DNA of 64,000 nucleotides from Curtobacterium sp. VKM Ac-1393 (GTDB lineage Bacteria; Actinomycetota; Actinomycetes; Actinomycetales; Microbacteriaceae), in contig NZ_JADKRW010000006.1 in assembly GCF_015350995.1 (NCBI RefSeq), positions 124,001-188,000 on the forward strand. The letters run 5' to 3'. A program made the translations under genes and the position numbers. Each line of letters opens with the position of its first letter. Position 1 is the stretch's first letter. Below the pieces are notes generated by a model, which did no database searches, was not told the DNA's origin, and worked only from the letters and a program-made list of their open reading frames with translations. This document shows, piece by piece, positions 51,794 through 61,025 of the stretch.

Positions 51794-54597
51794 TTCTTCT
51801 TGGCCGGCGTCCGTCGGGCCGGCGTCTTCTTCTTCACCGGGCCCTTGGCACGCTTGTCCGCGATCAGCTGCACGGCTCGGGCGTGGTCGACCGCCTCGAC
51901 GTCCTCGCCCTTCGGGATCGTCGCGTTCGTCTCGCCGTCGGTGACGTACGGGCCGAAGCGGCCGTCCTTCATCTTGATCGCCTTGCCGGACACGGGGTCC
52001 GCCTCGAACTCCTTCAGCGCGGAACTCGCGGCACGGTTGCCGCCGTACTTCGGCTGGGAGAAGATCTCGAGCGCACCGGGCAGGTCGATGTCGAAGATCG
52101 CGTCCTCGCCCGGCAGGGTCCGGGTGTCCGTCCCCTTCTTCAGGTACGGACCGTAGCGGCCGTTCTGCGCGGTGATGTCGTTGCCGGTCTCCGGGTCCTG
52201 CCCGACGACGCGGGGCAGATCGAGGAGCTTCAGCGCGGTCTCGAGGTCGACGGTCGCCGGGTCCATCGACTTGAAGAGCGAGGCGGTCCGCTCCTTGGGC
52301 GCCGCGGCCTTCTTCGTCGTCTTCTTGGCCGGGGCCTTCTTCGCCGGTGCCTTCTTGCCCGTGGTGGTCTCGGCGGGGGCCTCGGCAGCTGCGGGCTCCG
52401 CGACGGCGGGCGCTGTGTCGGTGACCTCACCGGTCTTCGGGTCGACGGCGGGCTCCGGCTCCGGGGTGCGCTCCGTGACGTACGGCCCGAAACGGCCGTC
52501 CTTCGCCAGGACCTCCTTGCCCGAGTCAGGGTTGATCCCGACCACTCGGTCGCCGATGACGGGCGCGTCGACGAGTTCCTTGGCCTTCTCGACGGTCAGC
52601 TCGTCGGGTGCCAGGTCCTCGGGCACGTTGACGCGGCGGGGCTTCTCGGGGTCGTCGGTCGGCACCTCGATGTAGGGGCCGTAGCGCCCGATCCGGAGCG
52701 TGAGCCCGGGTGCGAGCTCGACCGAGTTGATCTCGCGGGCGTCGATCTCGCCGAGGTTGTCGATGACCGTCCGCAGACCCCGCTGGTCGTCCGCGCCGCC
52801 ACCGAAGTAGAAGCCCTTGAGCCAGTCGACCCGGTCGGATTCGCCACGGGCGATCCGGTCGAGGTCCTCTTCCATCTCGGCGGTGAAGTCGTACTCCACG
52901 AGCTCGCCGAAGTACTCCTCGAGCAGTCGGACGACGCTGAAGGCGATCCAGTTCGGCACGAGCTGGGTGCCGCGCAACGAGACGTAACCGCGGTCGATGA
53001 TCGTGGGGCTGATCGTCGGGTACGTCGACGGACGCCCGATCCCGAGCTCTTCCAGCGTCTTGATGAGGCTCGCCTCGGTGAAGCGCGGCGGCGGCGTGGT
53101 GTCGTGCCCCTTGGCCAGCACGTCGTGCACCTCGAGGTGCTCGCCCTGCTTGACGTCGGGCAGCGCCACGTCCTGCCCGGCACGGTCGCTGGACTCGTGG
53201 CGGTCTTCGTCGCGGCCTTCTTCGTAGGCGCTGAGGAACCCGCGGAACGTGATGACGGTGCCCGAGGCGGTGAACTCGGCGTCCGTGCCCGTGGCGGTCG
53301 AGGCGATGCCCTCGACGGACTCGGTCGACGTGATGCCGAGCACGATCGACGCGGTCGAACCCTTGGCGTCCGCCATCTGGGACGCGACGGTGCGCTTCCA
53401 GATGAGGTCGTAGAGCCGCCACTCGACACCGGTCAGCGTGCCCTGGAGCTCCTGCGGGGTGCGGAACGAGTCGCCGGAGGGACGGATCGCCTCGTGCGCT
53501 TCCTGCGCGTTCTTGCTCTTGCTGGCGTAGAGCCGGGGCTTGTCCGGCACGGTCGCGGAGCCGTAGAGGTCGGCCGCCTGCTTGCGGGCGGCGTCGATCG
53601 CCTGCTTCGACAGCGAGACCGAGTCGGTACGGATGTAGGTGATGTACCCGTTCTCGTACAGCGTCTGCGCCGCACGGGCCGTCTGCCGCGGCGACAGGCG
53701 GAGCTTGCGTGCCGCCTCCTGCTGCAGGGTCGACGTGGTGAACGGTGCGGCCGGACGGCGGGTGTACGGCTTCGAGTCGACGCTGCGGACGGTCGCGTCG
53801 CCGGCGCGCTCGAGCACGGTCGTCAGCGACGCTGCGGCGGCCTCGTCGAGGCGCACGACGTCGCCGCTCAGCGCGCCCAGGTCGTCGAAGTCACGGCCGG
53901 AGGCGACCCGGGTGCCGTGGATCCGGGCGAGTCGTGCGGAGAAGGAGGACTCCCCCGTCTTCTCGAACCGCGCGGAGAGGTCCCAGTAGTTCGCGGAGAC
54001 GAAGGCCAGGCGCTCGCGCTCTCGGTCGACGACGAGCCGGGTCGCGGCGGACTGCACGCGTCCGGCGGAGAGACCGGGAGCGACCTTGCGCCACAGGACC
54101 GGCGAGACCTCGTACCCGTAGAGGCGGTCGAGGATGCGACGGGTCTCCTGGGCGTCGACGAGGGCGGTGTCGAGTTCACGAGTGGCTTCCTGCGCGCGCT
54201 GGATCGCCTCTTTCGTGATCTCGTGGAAGACCATCCGCTTGACGGGGACCTTCGGCTTGAGGACCTGGAGCAGGTGCCAGGCGATCGCCTCGCCCTCGCG
54301 GTCTTCATCTGTTGCGAGGTAGAGCTCGTCGGCGTCCTTGAGTGCACGCTTGAGTTCGGCGACCGTCTTCTTCTTGGCGTCGGACACGACGTAGTACGGC
54401 TCGAAGCCGTTGTCGACGTCCACCGAGAACTTGCCGAGGGAGCCCTTCTTGAGCTCGGGCGGCAGGTTCTTGGGCTCGACGAGGTCGCGGATGTGTCCGA
54501 CCGAGGCCTGGACTTCGTATCCGTCACCGAGGTATTGCGCGATCGTCTTCGCCTTCGCGGGGCTCTCGACGATCACGAGCTTCTTCGTGCCTGGCAC
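51790..54597 (-). CDS. topA: DNA topoisomerase I
   Basis: This 935-residue type IA topoisomerase relaxes negative supercoils. It begins with Toprim KKLVIVESPAKAKTI, has the acidic DEDREGEA loop, and the catalytic Tyr in NGYITYIRTDSVSLSK. The C-terminus has several Topo_C repeats (GRFGPYV/GRYGPYL blocks) instead of zinc fingers, and Lys/Ala-rich segments, one internal and one at the end (PARRTPAKKK), as in mycobacteria. Start GTG 54597 has AAGGAG upstream. The proposed TadE-neighbour gene overlaps its start by 25 bp. Confidence 0.96.
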   Translation of the reverse strand: MPGTKKLVIVESPAKAKTIAQYLGDGYEVQASVGHIRDLVEPKNLPPELKKGSLGKFSVDVDNGFEPYYVVSDAKKKTVAELKRALKDADELYLATDEDREGEAIAWHLLQVLKPKVPVKRMVFHEITKEAIQRAQEATRELDTALVDAQETRRILDRLYGYEVSPVLWRKVAPGLSAGRVQSAATRLVVDRERERLAFVSANYWDLSARFEKTGESSFSARLARIHGTRVASGRDFDDLGALSGDVVRLDEAAAASLTTVLERAGDATVRSVDSKPYTRRPAAPFTTSTLQQEAARKLRLSPRQTARAAQTLYENGYITYIRTDSVSLSKQAIDAARKQAADLYGSATVPDKPRLYASKSKNAQEAHEAIRPSGDSFRTPQELQGTLTGVEWRLYDLIWKRTVASQMADAKGSTASIVLGITSTESVEGIASTATGTDAEFTASGTVITFRGFLSAYEEGRDEDRHESSDRAGQDVALPDVKQGEHLEVHDVLAKGHDTTPPPRFTEASLIKTLEELGIGRPSTYPTISPTIIDRGYVSLRGTQLVPNWIAFSVVRLLEEYFGELVEYDFTAEMEEDLDRIARGESDRVDWLKGFYFGGGADDQRGLRTVIDNLGEIDAREINSVELAPGLTLRIGRYGPYIEVPTDDPEKPRRVNVPEDLAPDELTVEKAKELVDAPVIGDRVVGINPDSGKEVLAKDGRFGPYVTERTPEPEPAVDPKTGEVTDTAPAVAEPAAAEAPAETTTGKKAPAKKAPAKKTTKKAAAPKERTASLFKSMDPATVDLETALKLLDLPRVVGQDPETGNDITAQNGRYGPYLKKGTDTRTLPGEDAIFDIDLPGALEIFSQPKYGGNRAASSALKEFEADPVSGKAIKMKDGRFGPYVTDGETNATIPKGEDVEAVDHARAVQLIADKRAKGPVKKKTPARRTPAKKK

Positions 54598-55073
54598 GTG
54601 TCTCCTTGATCGATGGTGCTGGTCGGCCCTGGACACGAACGTGCCCGGGTCGTCCGGGACATCGGTGACCGGTGGCCGACAGGCACACCATACACACCGT
54701 GCTCGGGCTGGTCGTCCGCCGGACCGGCGACCGCGGATGCGCCGACGGCGAACGGTCCGGAGCCCACGACCACACGGACGCGGGCCGTCGCGGCGGCGAG
54801 GTCGCAGCCCACGAGGACCGCACCGTTCGTGTCGGCGACGCGCTCGGCGACGTCACACGGTTGCCCGGCGAGGAGCCCGATCGCCGTCGCCGCGGCCGAG
54901 GTCGCCGCAGCGTCGGCAGCCCCGTCCGCCCGAACGGTCTGGGTGCGGTGGCCGGCCGCGGCGAGCGCCGCGGACGCGACGAGCACCCCGGCGCCGAGGA
55001 CGGCGACGACGAGCACGGTCGCCGAGCCGCGCTCGGAGTCAGCTCCCCCCGGCCGCGGCGCACGCCGTCGCAC
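54573..55073 (-). CDS. TadE-neighbour secreted/pilin-like protein (Rv3654c type)
   Basis: This frame of about 166 residues carries RGSATVLVVAVLGAGVLVASAALAAAG, a prepilin-like N-terminal hydrophobic helix preceded by Glu-Arg-Gly-Ser. ADAAATSAAATAIGLLAGQPCDVAERVA follows, matching the 'helicase/secretion neighborhood TadE-like' proteins. The start is unsure; GTG 55073 overlaps the TadE-like gene by 35 bp and has no good ribosome site. The last ~40 residues overlap the topA leader and start. Confidence 0.65.
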   Translation of the reverse strand: MRRRAPRPGGADSERGSATVLVVAVLGAGVLVASAALAAAGHRTQTVRADGAADAAATSAAATAIGLLAGQPCDVAERVADTNGAVLVGCDLAAATARVRVVVGSGPFAVGASAVAGPADDQPEHGVYGVPVGHRSPMSRTTRARSCPGPTSTIDQGDTCQARRSS

Positions 55074-55389
55074 GGAGCGGGAGGACCGAGAACGGGCCGG
55101 TGCCGCCGCGCGTGGCGTCGACGCACACCAGGTCGTCGGCACGCCGGACGCTGACGGTCGCCCCGGGGGCGATCCGTTCGGCGGCGGCGAGTCCGACGGT
55201 GTCGTCACCGCGCCCGATCGCCCGCGCGGCGGTCGCGGCGGCCGACTGCAGCCGGCCCTGCCCGTCGACGACCAGCACGCCCGCGACGAGCAGGGTGAGG
55301 ACGAGGACGACGACGGGCAGGGCGACGGCGAACTCGACGGTGACCGAGCCCCGCTCGTGGAACGGGTGCGGCTCACAGCGAGAGTGCAC
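55039..55389 (-). CDS. TadE-like pilus assembly protein
   Basis: This 116-residue protein reads ERGSVTVEFAVALPVVVLVLTLLVAGVLVV, the TadE signature with prepilin-like processing context and a conserved Glu. A short extracytoplasmic part with two Cys (LVCVDA, RATACA) follows. It is a minor pseudopilin of the Tad machine. GTG 55389 is taken as start, overlapping the upstream DUF4244 gene by 17 bp. Confidence 0.8.
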   Translation of the reverse strand: MHSRCEPHPFHERGSVTVEFAVALPVVVLVLTLLVAGVLVVDGQGRLQSAAATAARAIGRGDDTVGLAAAERIAPGATVSVRRADDLVCVDATRGGTGPFSVLPLRATACAAAGGS

Positions 55390-55576
55390 CGCGGACGAGC
55401 TCGGTGAGGATGGTCTGGACCTCGCCCGAGCGCATGACGGCGACGAGGACCCCCGCGAACGCCACGGCAGCGAGGATGACGACGGCGTACTCGGCGGTCG
55501 CGGACCCCCGGTCGTCGCGGATTCGATCTCGCAGCCGGCCGAGGGTGCGACGGTGACGGTTCGAGGTGGTGCTCAT
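55373..55576 (-). CDS. DUF4244 protein, Flp-pilin-like
   Basis: This 67-residue protein has a basic N-terminus and then DDRGSATAEYAVVILAAVAFAGVLV. The G-S-x-x-x-E-Y pattern and single hydrophobic helix resemble Flp major pilins, and it is probably cut by a prepilin peptidase not seen in the window. It is the likely structural subunit of the Tad cluster. Start ATG 55576. Confidence 0.82.
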   Translation of the reverse strand: MSTTSNRHRRTLGRLRDRIRDDRGSATAEYAVVILAAVAFAGVLVAVMRSGEVQTILTELVRGALSL

Positions 55577-55660
55577 GGGTTCGTCCCTTCTGTTGCGGTC
55601 CCACCAGCGTGGCGCGCGGCCCCGTCGCGGTCAGGGTCGCCGTCGGCATCTGTGGACAGG

Positions 55661-56578
55661 TCACCGCACACCGACGACGGTGGAGGAGAGGACGCCGACC
55701 ACGACCGGCACCACCCCGACGAGCACGAACGCCGGCAGGACGCAGACGCCGAGCGGCAGGACGAGTCGCACGGCCAGGCGCTCGGCTGCGGCGAGCCCGG
55801 CCGCAGCGGCGTCGTCGCGGACGTCGTCGGCTGCGCGGCGGAGCAGTCCGGCGGCGGGGACGCCCGCGCGCCGAGCCAGGTCGAGGACCTCGCGCAGACG
55901 CAACAGGTCGGCTTCAGGCGGCACGACACCGTCAGCGGCCCGGCGGACGGCCTCACCGGCCGAGATCCACGAACCACCTCCGGACACGGCCACCGCCCAG
56001 GCGTCGAGGACGACTCCGGGGATCCGTCCGGCGGGGGTCGCCGCCCGCACGAGCCGCGCCGTCCACGCCCGGCCGAGCAGGACGAGCAGCGCGGCGAGTC
56101 CCGAGCAGGTCCAGCCGAGCGGGGACCCGACGAGCACCTGCACGGCTCCGGACCCCCACGCGGCGTCGAGTCCGATCCCGAAGAACGGCAGGGCGAGGAC
56201 CACCCGGGCGCTCGTGCGCGGGCCGGCGAGCGCCACGCGGATCGCCCGGTCCGACGCCGCCGATCGACGGAGCGCCCGGGCGAGGGCGCCGAGCGTCTCC
56301 GCGACGGGCGCCCCCGTCCGGTCCGCGACCCGCAGGACGAGCGCGACGTCGGCGGCAGCGGGCGGCGCACTCCCGACGACGTCGGCGGCCGCACCCCCGA
56401 CGACGACTGCCGACGCCACGCCCCCGGGCGACCCGCCCCCGGGTACCCCGCCGACGAGCTCCCACGCCCGCGGCGGCGGCACCCCCGCCGCGACGAGCGT
56501 CGCGACCCGGTCGAGCACGCGGGCCGCACGCGCCGGATCGAACGCGCCCGCACGCCGGAGACGTGACCGCCTACTCAC
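55661..56578 (-). CDS. Type II secretion F-family protein, fused TadB-TadC
   Basis: This 305-residue membrane protein has two successive F-type halves. Residues ~10-165 (RVLDRVATLVAAGVPPPRAW to LLVLLGRAWTARLV) and residues ~180-305 (SWISAGEAVRRAADGV to FVLVGVVPVVVGVL) each have a cytoplasmic helical domain then membrane helices. In mycobacteria TadB and TadC are separate, so this looks like a compact fusion. It forms the inner-membrane platform. GTG 56578 overlaps the TadA stop (GTGA). Confidence 0.78.
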   Translation of the reverse strand: MSRRSRLRRAGAFDPARAARVLDRVATLVAAGVPPPRAWELVGGVPGGGSPGGVASAVVVGGAAADVVGSAPPAAADVALVLRVADRTGAPVAETLGALARALRRSAASDRAIRVALAGPRTSARVVLALPFFGIGLDAAWGSGAVQVLVGSPLGWTCSGLAALLVLLGRAWTARLVRAATPAGRIPGVVLDAWAVAVSGGGSWISAGEAVRRAADGVVPPEADLLRLREVLDLARRAGVPAAGLLRRAADDVRDDAAAAGLAAAERLAVRLVLPLGVCVLPAFVLVGVVPVVVGVLSSTVVGVR

Positions 56579-57627
56579 GGCACGCCGTCCACCGGACGCA
56601 CCACGAGCCTCCCGTCCGAGCCGACCCGGAACGCACCCACCGCGGCGAGCCGACGTCGACCCGCACGGCGTTCGACGTGCAGCACCACGTCGAACGCGCT
56701 GACCGCCTGTCGTGCCAGCGCCTCCGGCCCGAGCCCGGCGAGCGCACCGAGCGCCTCGAGGCGCGCCGCGACGTCGGCGACGCCGTTCGCGTGCACCGTG
56801 CCGGCGCCACCGTCGTGTCCGGTGTTCAGGGCCGACAGGAGCTCTCGGACCTCGGCGCCGCGGCACTCCCCCACGACGATCCGGTCCGGACGCATCCGCA
56901 GCGCCTCTCGGACGAGGCGGTCGAGGCCGAGCGCTCCGACCCCCTCGGCGTTCGCCTGCCGCGCCTCGAGCCCGACGACGTGGGGATGGGCGATGCGGAG
57001 TTCGGCGACGTCCTCGACGGTGACGATGCGCTCGTCGTGCGGGACGGCGCCGAGCATCGCGGCGAGGAGCGTGGTCTTGCCGCTGCCCGTCGCTCCGGTG
57101 ACGAGCACGTTCCGCCGGTCCGTCACCGCGTCCTCGACGACCGACCGCGGGATCTGCTCGAAGGTGCCCGATTGCTCGAGCACAGCGAGGGTGGGGCGCT
57201 CCGGGTGCGGCAGCCGGATCGAGATCGCGGTGCCGCGGACCGACACCGGGGCGAGGACGACGTGCACGCGGATGCCGTCACCGTGCCGGACGTCGGCGCA
57301 CGGGGTCGTCTCGTCGACGTGCCGTCCGCCGAGTGCCACCAGGCGGGTCGCGAGTTCGCGGGTGCGCTCTTCACTGAGCCGGACCGGCACGGTGTCGAGA
57401 CCGCTGCCGCGATCGACCCAGGTGCCGACCCCACCGATCACCAGCACGTCGGTCACCCGGGCGTCCGCGACGAGTCCGGCGAGCTCCTCGAACTCGACGA
57501 CGACGTCCGGTCGGCGCGACGCGGGATCCCCCACCCCGGGCAAGTACGGAGCGCGCACGGCGGACGCAGCGGGCACGACGGGCAGGGACGCCGCGGCGGG
57601 CAGGTGCGCGGCACGGTGACGGTGCAT
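56575..57627 (-). CDS. tadA: TadA/CpaF-type secretion ATPase
   Basis: This 350-residue GspE/VirB11-class ATPase powers Tad pilus assembly. It has Walker A GATGSGKTT (178-186), the Asp box VTVEDVAELRI, LRMRPDRIVVGECRGAE (Walker B/Glu) and the His box GTVHANG. It lacks a long N-terminal domain. ATG 57627 is used; an in-frame ATG at 57663 is possible. No CpaE/Ssd-like gene precedes it, unlike mycobacteria. Confidence 0.88.
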   Translation of the reverse strand: MHRHRAAHLPAAASLPVVPAASAVRAPYLPGVGDPASRRPDVVVEFEELAGLVADARVTDVLVIGGVGTWVDRGSGLDTVPVRLSEERTRELATRLVALGGRHVDETTPCADVRHGDGIRVHVVLAPVSVRGTAISIRLPHPERPTLAVLEQSGTFEQIPRSVVEDAVTDRRNVLVTGATGSGKTTLLAAMLGAVPHDERIVTVEDVAELRIAHPHVVGLEARQANAEGVGALGLDRLVREALRMRPDRIVVGECRGAEVRELLSALNTGHDGGAGTVHANGVADVAARLEALGALAGLGPEALARQAVSAFDVVLHVERRAGRRRLAAVGAFRVGSDGRLVVRPVDGVP

Positions 57628-57952
57628 GACGACAGAGCGTAGGGAGCGAGCCGCTTTCGGCATCCGGTGCCGCAAGGACCCTGTGGAGGGGAACGCGTCG
57701 GTGGAGCAACGGACCGATTTGTCCCCCGAAACGCAAACCCGTACCCCACTCGGCGGAACGACCTCGCGGCGCGACGACGGCCATCGATCCTCCGCAGCGC
57801 GCCGCTCGGCCGTGCGTAGCAACTGCTACTCCACCACCAGACATCTCCATGCGTGAACATGTACCGGTCTGTCCACTCGACCGGCGTCCCTGCGCGGATC
57901 GCCGCCCCTGCCTGGCGTCCAGCGAGCACGCACCGCTCGAGCCGGACCCCGG

Positions 57953-58052
57953 GAAACAGAAGAGGCGGCACCGGTTGGGGGGAACTGGTGCCGCCTTGAC
58001 ATCGAAGGATTGGGGGGAATCCGATTCGATGCCGCCGGAAACGAGTCCAGCA
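57953..58052 (-). ncRNA. 6C small RNA
   Basis: The minus strand encodes two hairpins that each expose six cytosines. The first (58031 to 58000) is CATCGAA-TC-GGATT, loop CCCCCC, AATCC-TTCGATG. The second (57995 to 57964) is GGCGGCACCAGTT, loop CCCCCC, AACCGGTGCCGCC, followed by TCTTCTGTTT as terminator. This is the defining structure of the actinobacterial 6C RNA. In M. tuberculosis its homologue (B11) lies next to the Rv3660c/Tad cluster, the same context as here. Its C-rich loops can pair with G-rich ribosome sites. Confidence 0.9.
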
Positions 58053-58058
58053 GGATCT

Positions 58059-58064
58059 ACTGTA
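58059..58064 (-). promoter_or_regulatory. -10 box of the 6C RNA
   Basis: TACAGT on the minus strand (58064 to 58059), with TTGCCC 19 nt further upstream, would start RNA near 58052, about 20 nt before the first 6C stem. Confidence 0.5.
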
Positions 58065-58326
58065 CCCCACGATCCGCCCCTCTGGGCAACCCCGGACACG
58101 ACCGCCGGGCGTGCCGCCACGACGACGATCCGGAGCACACCGGTCGAACCGACCACGACGCCCGCGGCGCACCCCGTCACTCGTGCCGGAGCGCACCGCA
58201 TGCACCACACGCACCGTGCCACCCGCCCCGCAGGCCGAGGGGTAGTCTCCGTCTGCACCCTGCGGATGCAACACGCACCACGCACCACGCAAGATCGCAC
58301 AGACGCAACGACGCGAAAGGACATCG

Positions 58327-60279
<1,953 letters not shown>

Positions 60280-60288
60280 TCCGTGTCA

Positions 60289-60335
60289 CGCAGGTGGGGC
60301 CTCCAGTCCATGTCGGACGGGAGGCCCCACCTGCG
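60289..60335. terminator. Terminator hairpin between acs and ridA
   Basis: CGCAGGTGGGGCCTCC (60289-60304) pairs perfectly with its complement at 60320-60335; the loop adds a further short stem. It lies between convergent genes (acs end 60279, ridA end 60359) and shares the GGAGGC arms of other hairpins here. Confidence 0.75.
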
Positions 60336-60358
60336 TTCGCTGCACTGCTCACGGTCTG

Positions 60359-60820
60359 TCAGGCCGTCAGCTCCACCACCAGCTCGACCTCCACAGGAGC
60401 GTCCAGCGGGAGCACGGCCACACCCACCGCGCTGCGCGCGTGGACGCCGGCGTCTCCGAAGACCTCGCCGACCAGGGTGGAGGCGCCGTTCGCGACCCCG
60501 GGCTGGCCCGTGAAGGACGGCTCGGACGCGACGAACACGGTGACCTTGACGACCCGGGCGACTCGGTCGAGCGACCCGGCGACCGACTCGACGGCGGCCA
60601 GGGCGTTGAGCGCGGCCACGCGGGCCTGCGCGGTGGCGGTTTCCGCGTCGACGGACGCTCCTACCTTGCCGGTGACGGGCAGTGCACCGTCGACGAACGG
60701 CAGCTGGCCGGCCGTGTAGACGTACCGGCCGGTGACGACCGCGGGCACGTACGCCGCGACGGGTGCGGCGACCGGCGGGAGCGTCAGCCCCAACTCGGTC
60801 AGGCGGTCCGCGACGCTCAT
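60359..60820 (-). CDS. RidA/YjgF-family enamine/imine deaminase
   Basis: This 153-residue protein of the RidA fold hydrolyses reactive enamines or imines. YVYTAGQLPFVDGAL, NALAAVESVAGSLDRV and VKVTVFV match the family. The usual catalytic Arg region near the end reads GVHARSAVGVAVLPLDAPVEVELV, keeping Arg-Ser. ATG 60820 overlaps the upstream small gene stop (ATGA). The same small-gene/RidA pair occurs near ponA2 in mycobacteria. Confidence 0.9.
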   Translation of the reverse strand: MSVADRLTELGLTLPPVAAPVAAYVPAVVTGRYVYTAGQLPFVDGALPVTGKVGASVDAETATAQARVAALNALAAVESVAGSLDRVARVVKVTVFVASEPSFTGQPGVANGASTLVGEVFGDAGVHARSAVGVAVLPLDAPVEVELVVELTA

Positions 60821-60975
60821 GCGTCGGCCTTCGGGCGCTTGAGGTACGCGACGAGCCCACCCTCGGGGCCGGTGACGATCTGGACCAGCTCCCAGCCCTC
60901 GTCCCCGTAGTTGTTGAGGATGGCGGTGGTGTTGTGGATCATCAGGGGCGTGGTGAAGTACTCCCAGCGAGTCAT
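60817..60975 (-). CDS. Small DUF4177-like protein
   Basis: This 52-residue protein reads MTRWEYFTTPLMIHNTTAI, then LNNYGDEGWELVQIV and VAYLKRPKA. The WEY strand and the G-x-x-GWELV motif are typical of DUF4177 and related small beta proteins. Function unknown. AAGGAA precedes ATG 60975. It overlaps ridA by 4 bp and sits 50 bp from the divergent penicillin-binding protein gene, the arrangement seen around mycobacterial Rv3678A. Confidence 0.85.
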   Translation of the reverse strand: MTRWEYFTTPLMIHNTTAILNNYGDEGWELVQIVTGPEGGLVAYLKRPKADA

Positions 60976-61025
60976 GCGGTTCCTTGCCAGCCTTTCAGTC
61001 GTGGGTGTCGTTTAGGCTGCATCCT

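Larger units (their letters stand above)
57628..58326. other. 700-bp non-coding gap between tadA and acs
   Basis: No credible protein gene was found on either strand. It holds the 6C RNA (57953-58052) and its promoter. The part 57663-57950 shows only a few AT-richer spots, and 58066-58320 is the probable acs promoter region, with no box I would defend. The acs ribosome site AAAGGA lies at its right end. Confidence 0.6.

Noticed and set aside
51883-54609. A 908-codon plus-strand frame opposite topA
   Set aside because: Low-complexity Arg/Val/Leu composition; topA on the other strand has every family motif.
54410-56566. A 718-codon plus-strand frame opposite the Tad genes
   Set aside because: Antisense composition only; the minus strand encodes TadE-like, pilin-like and F-family proteins.
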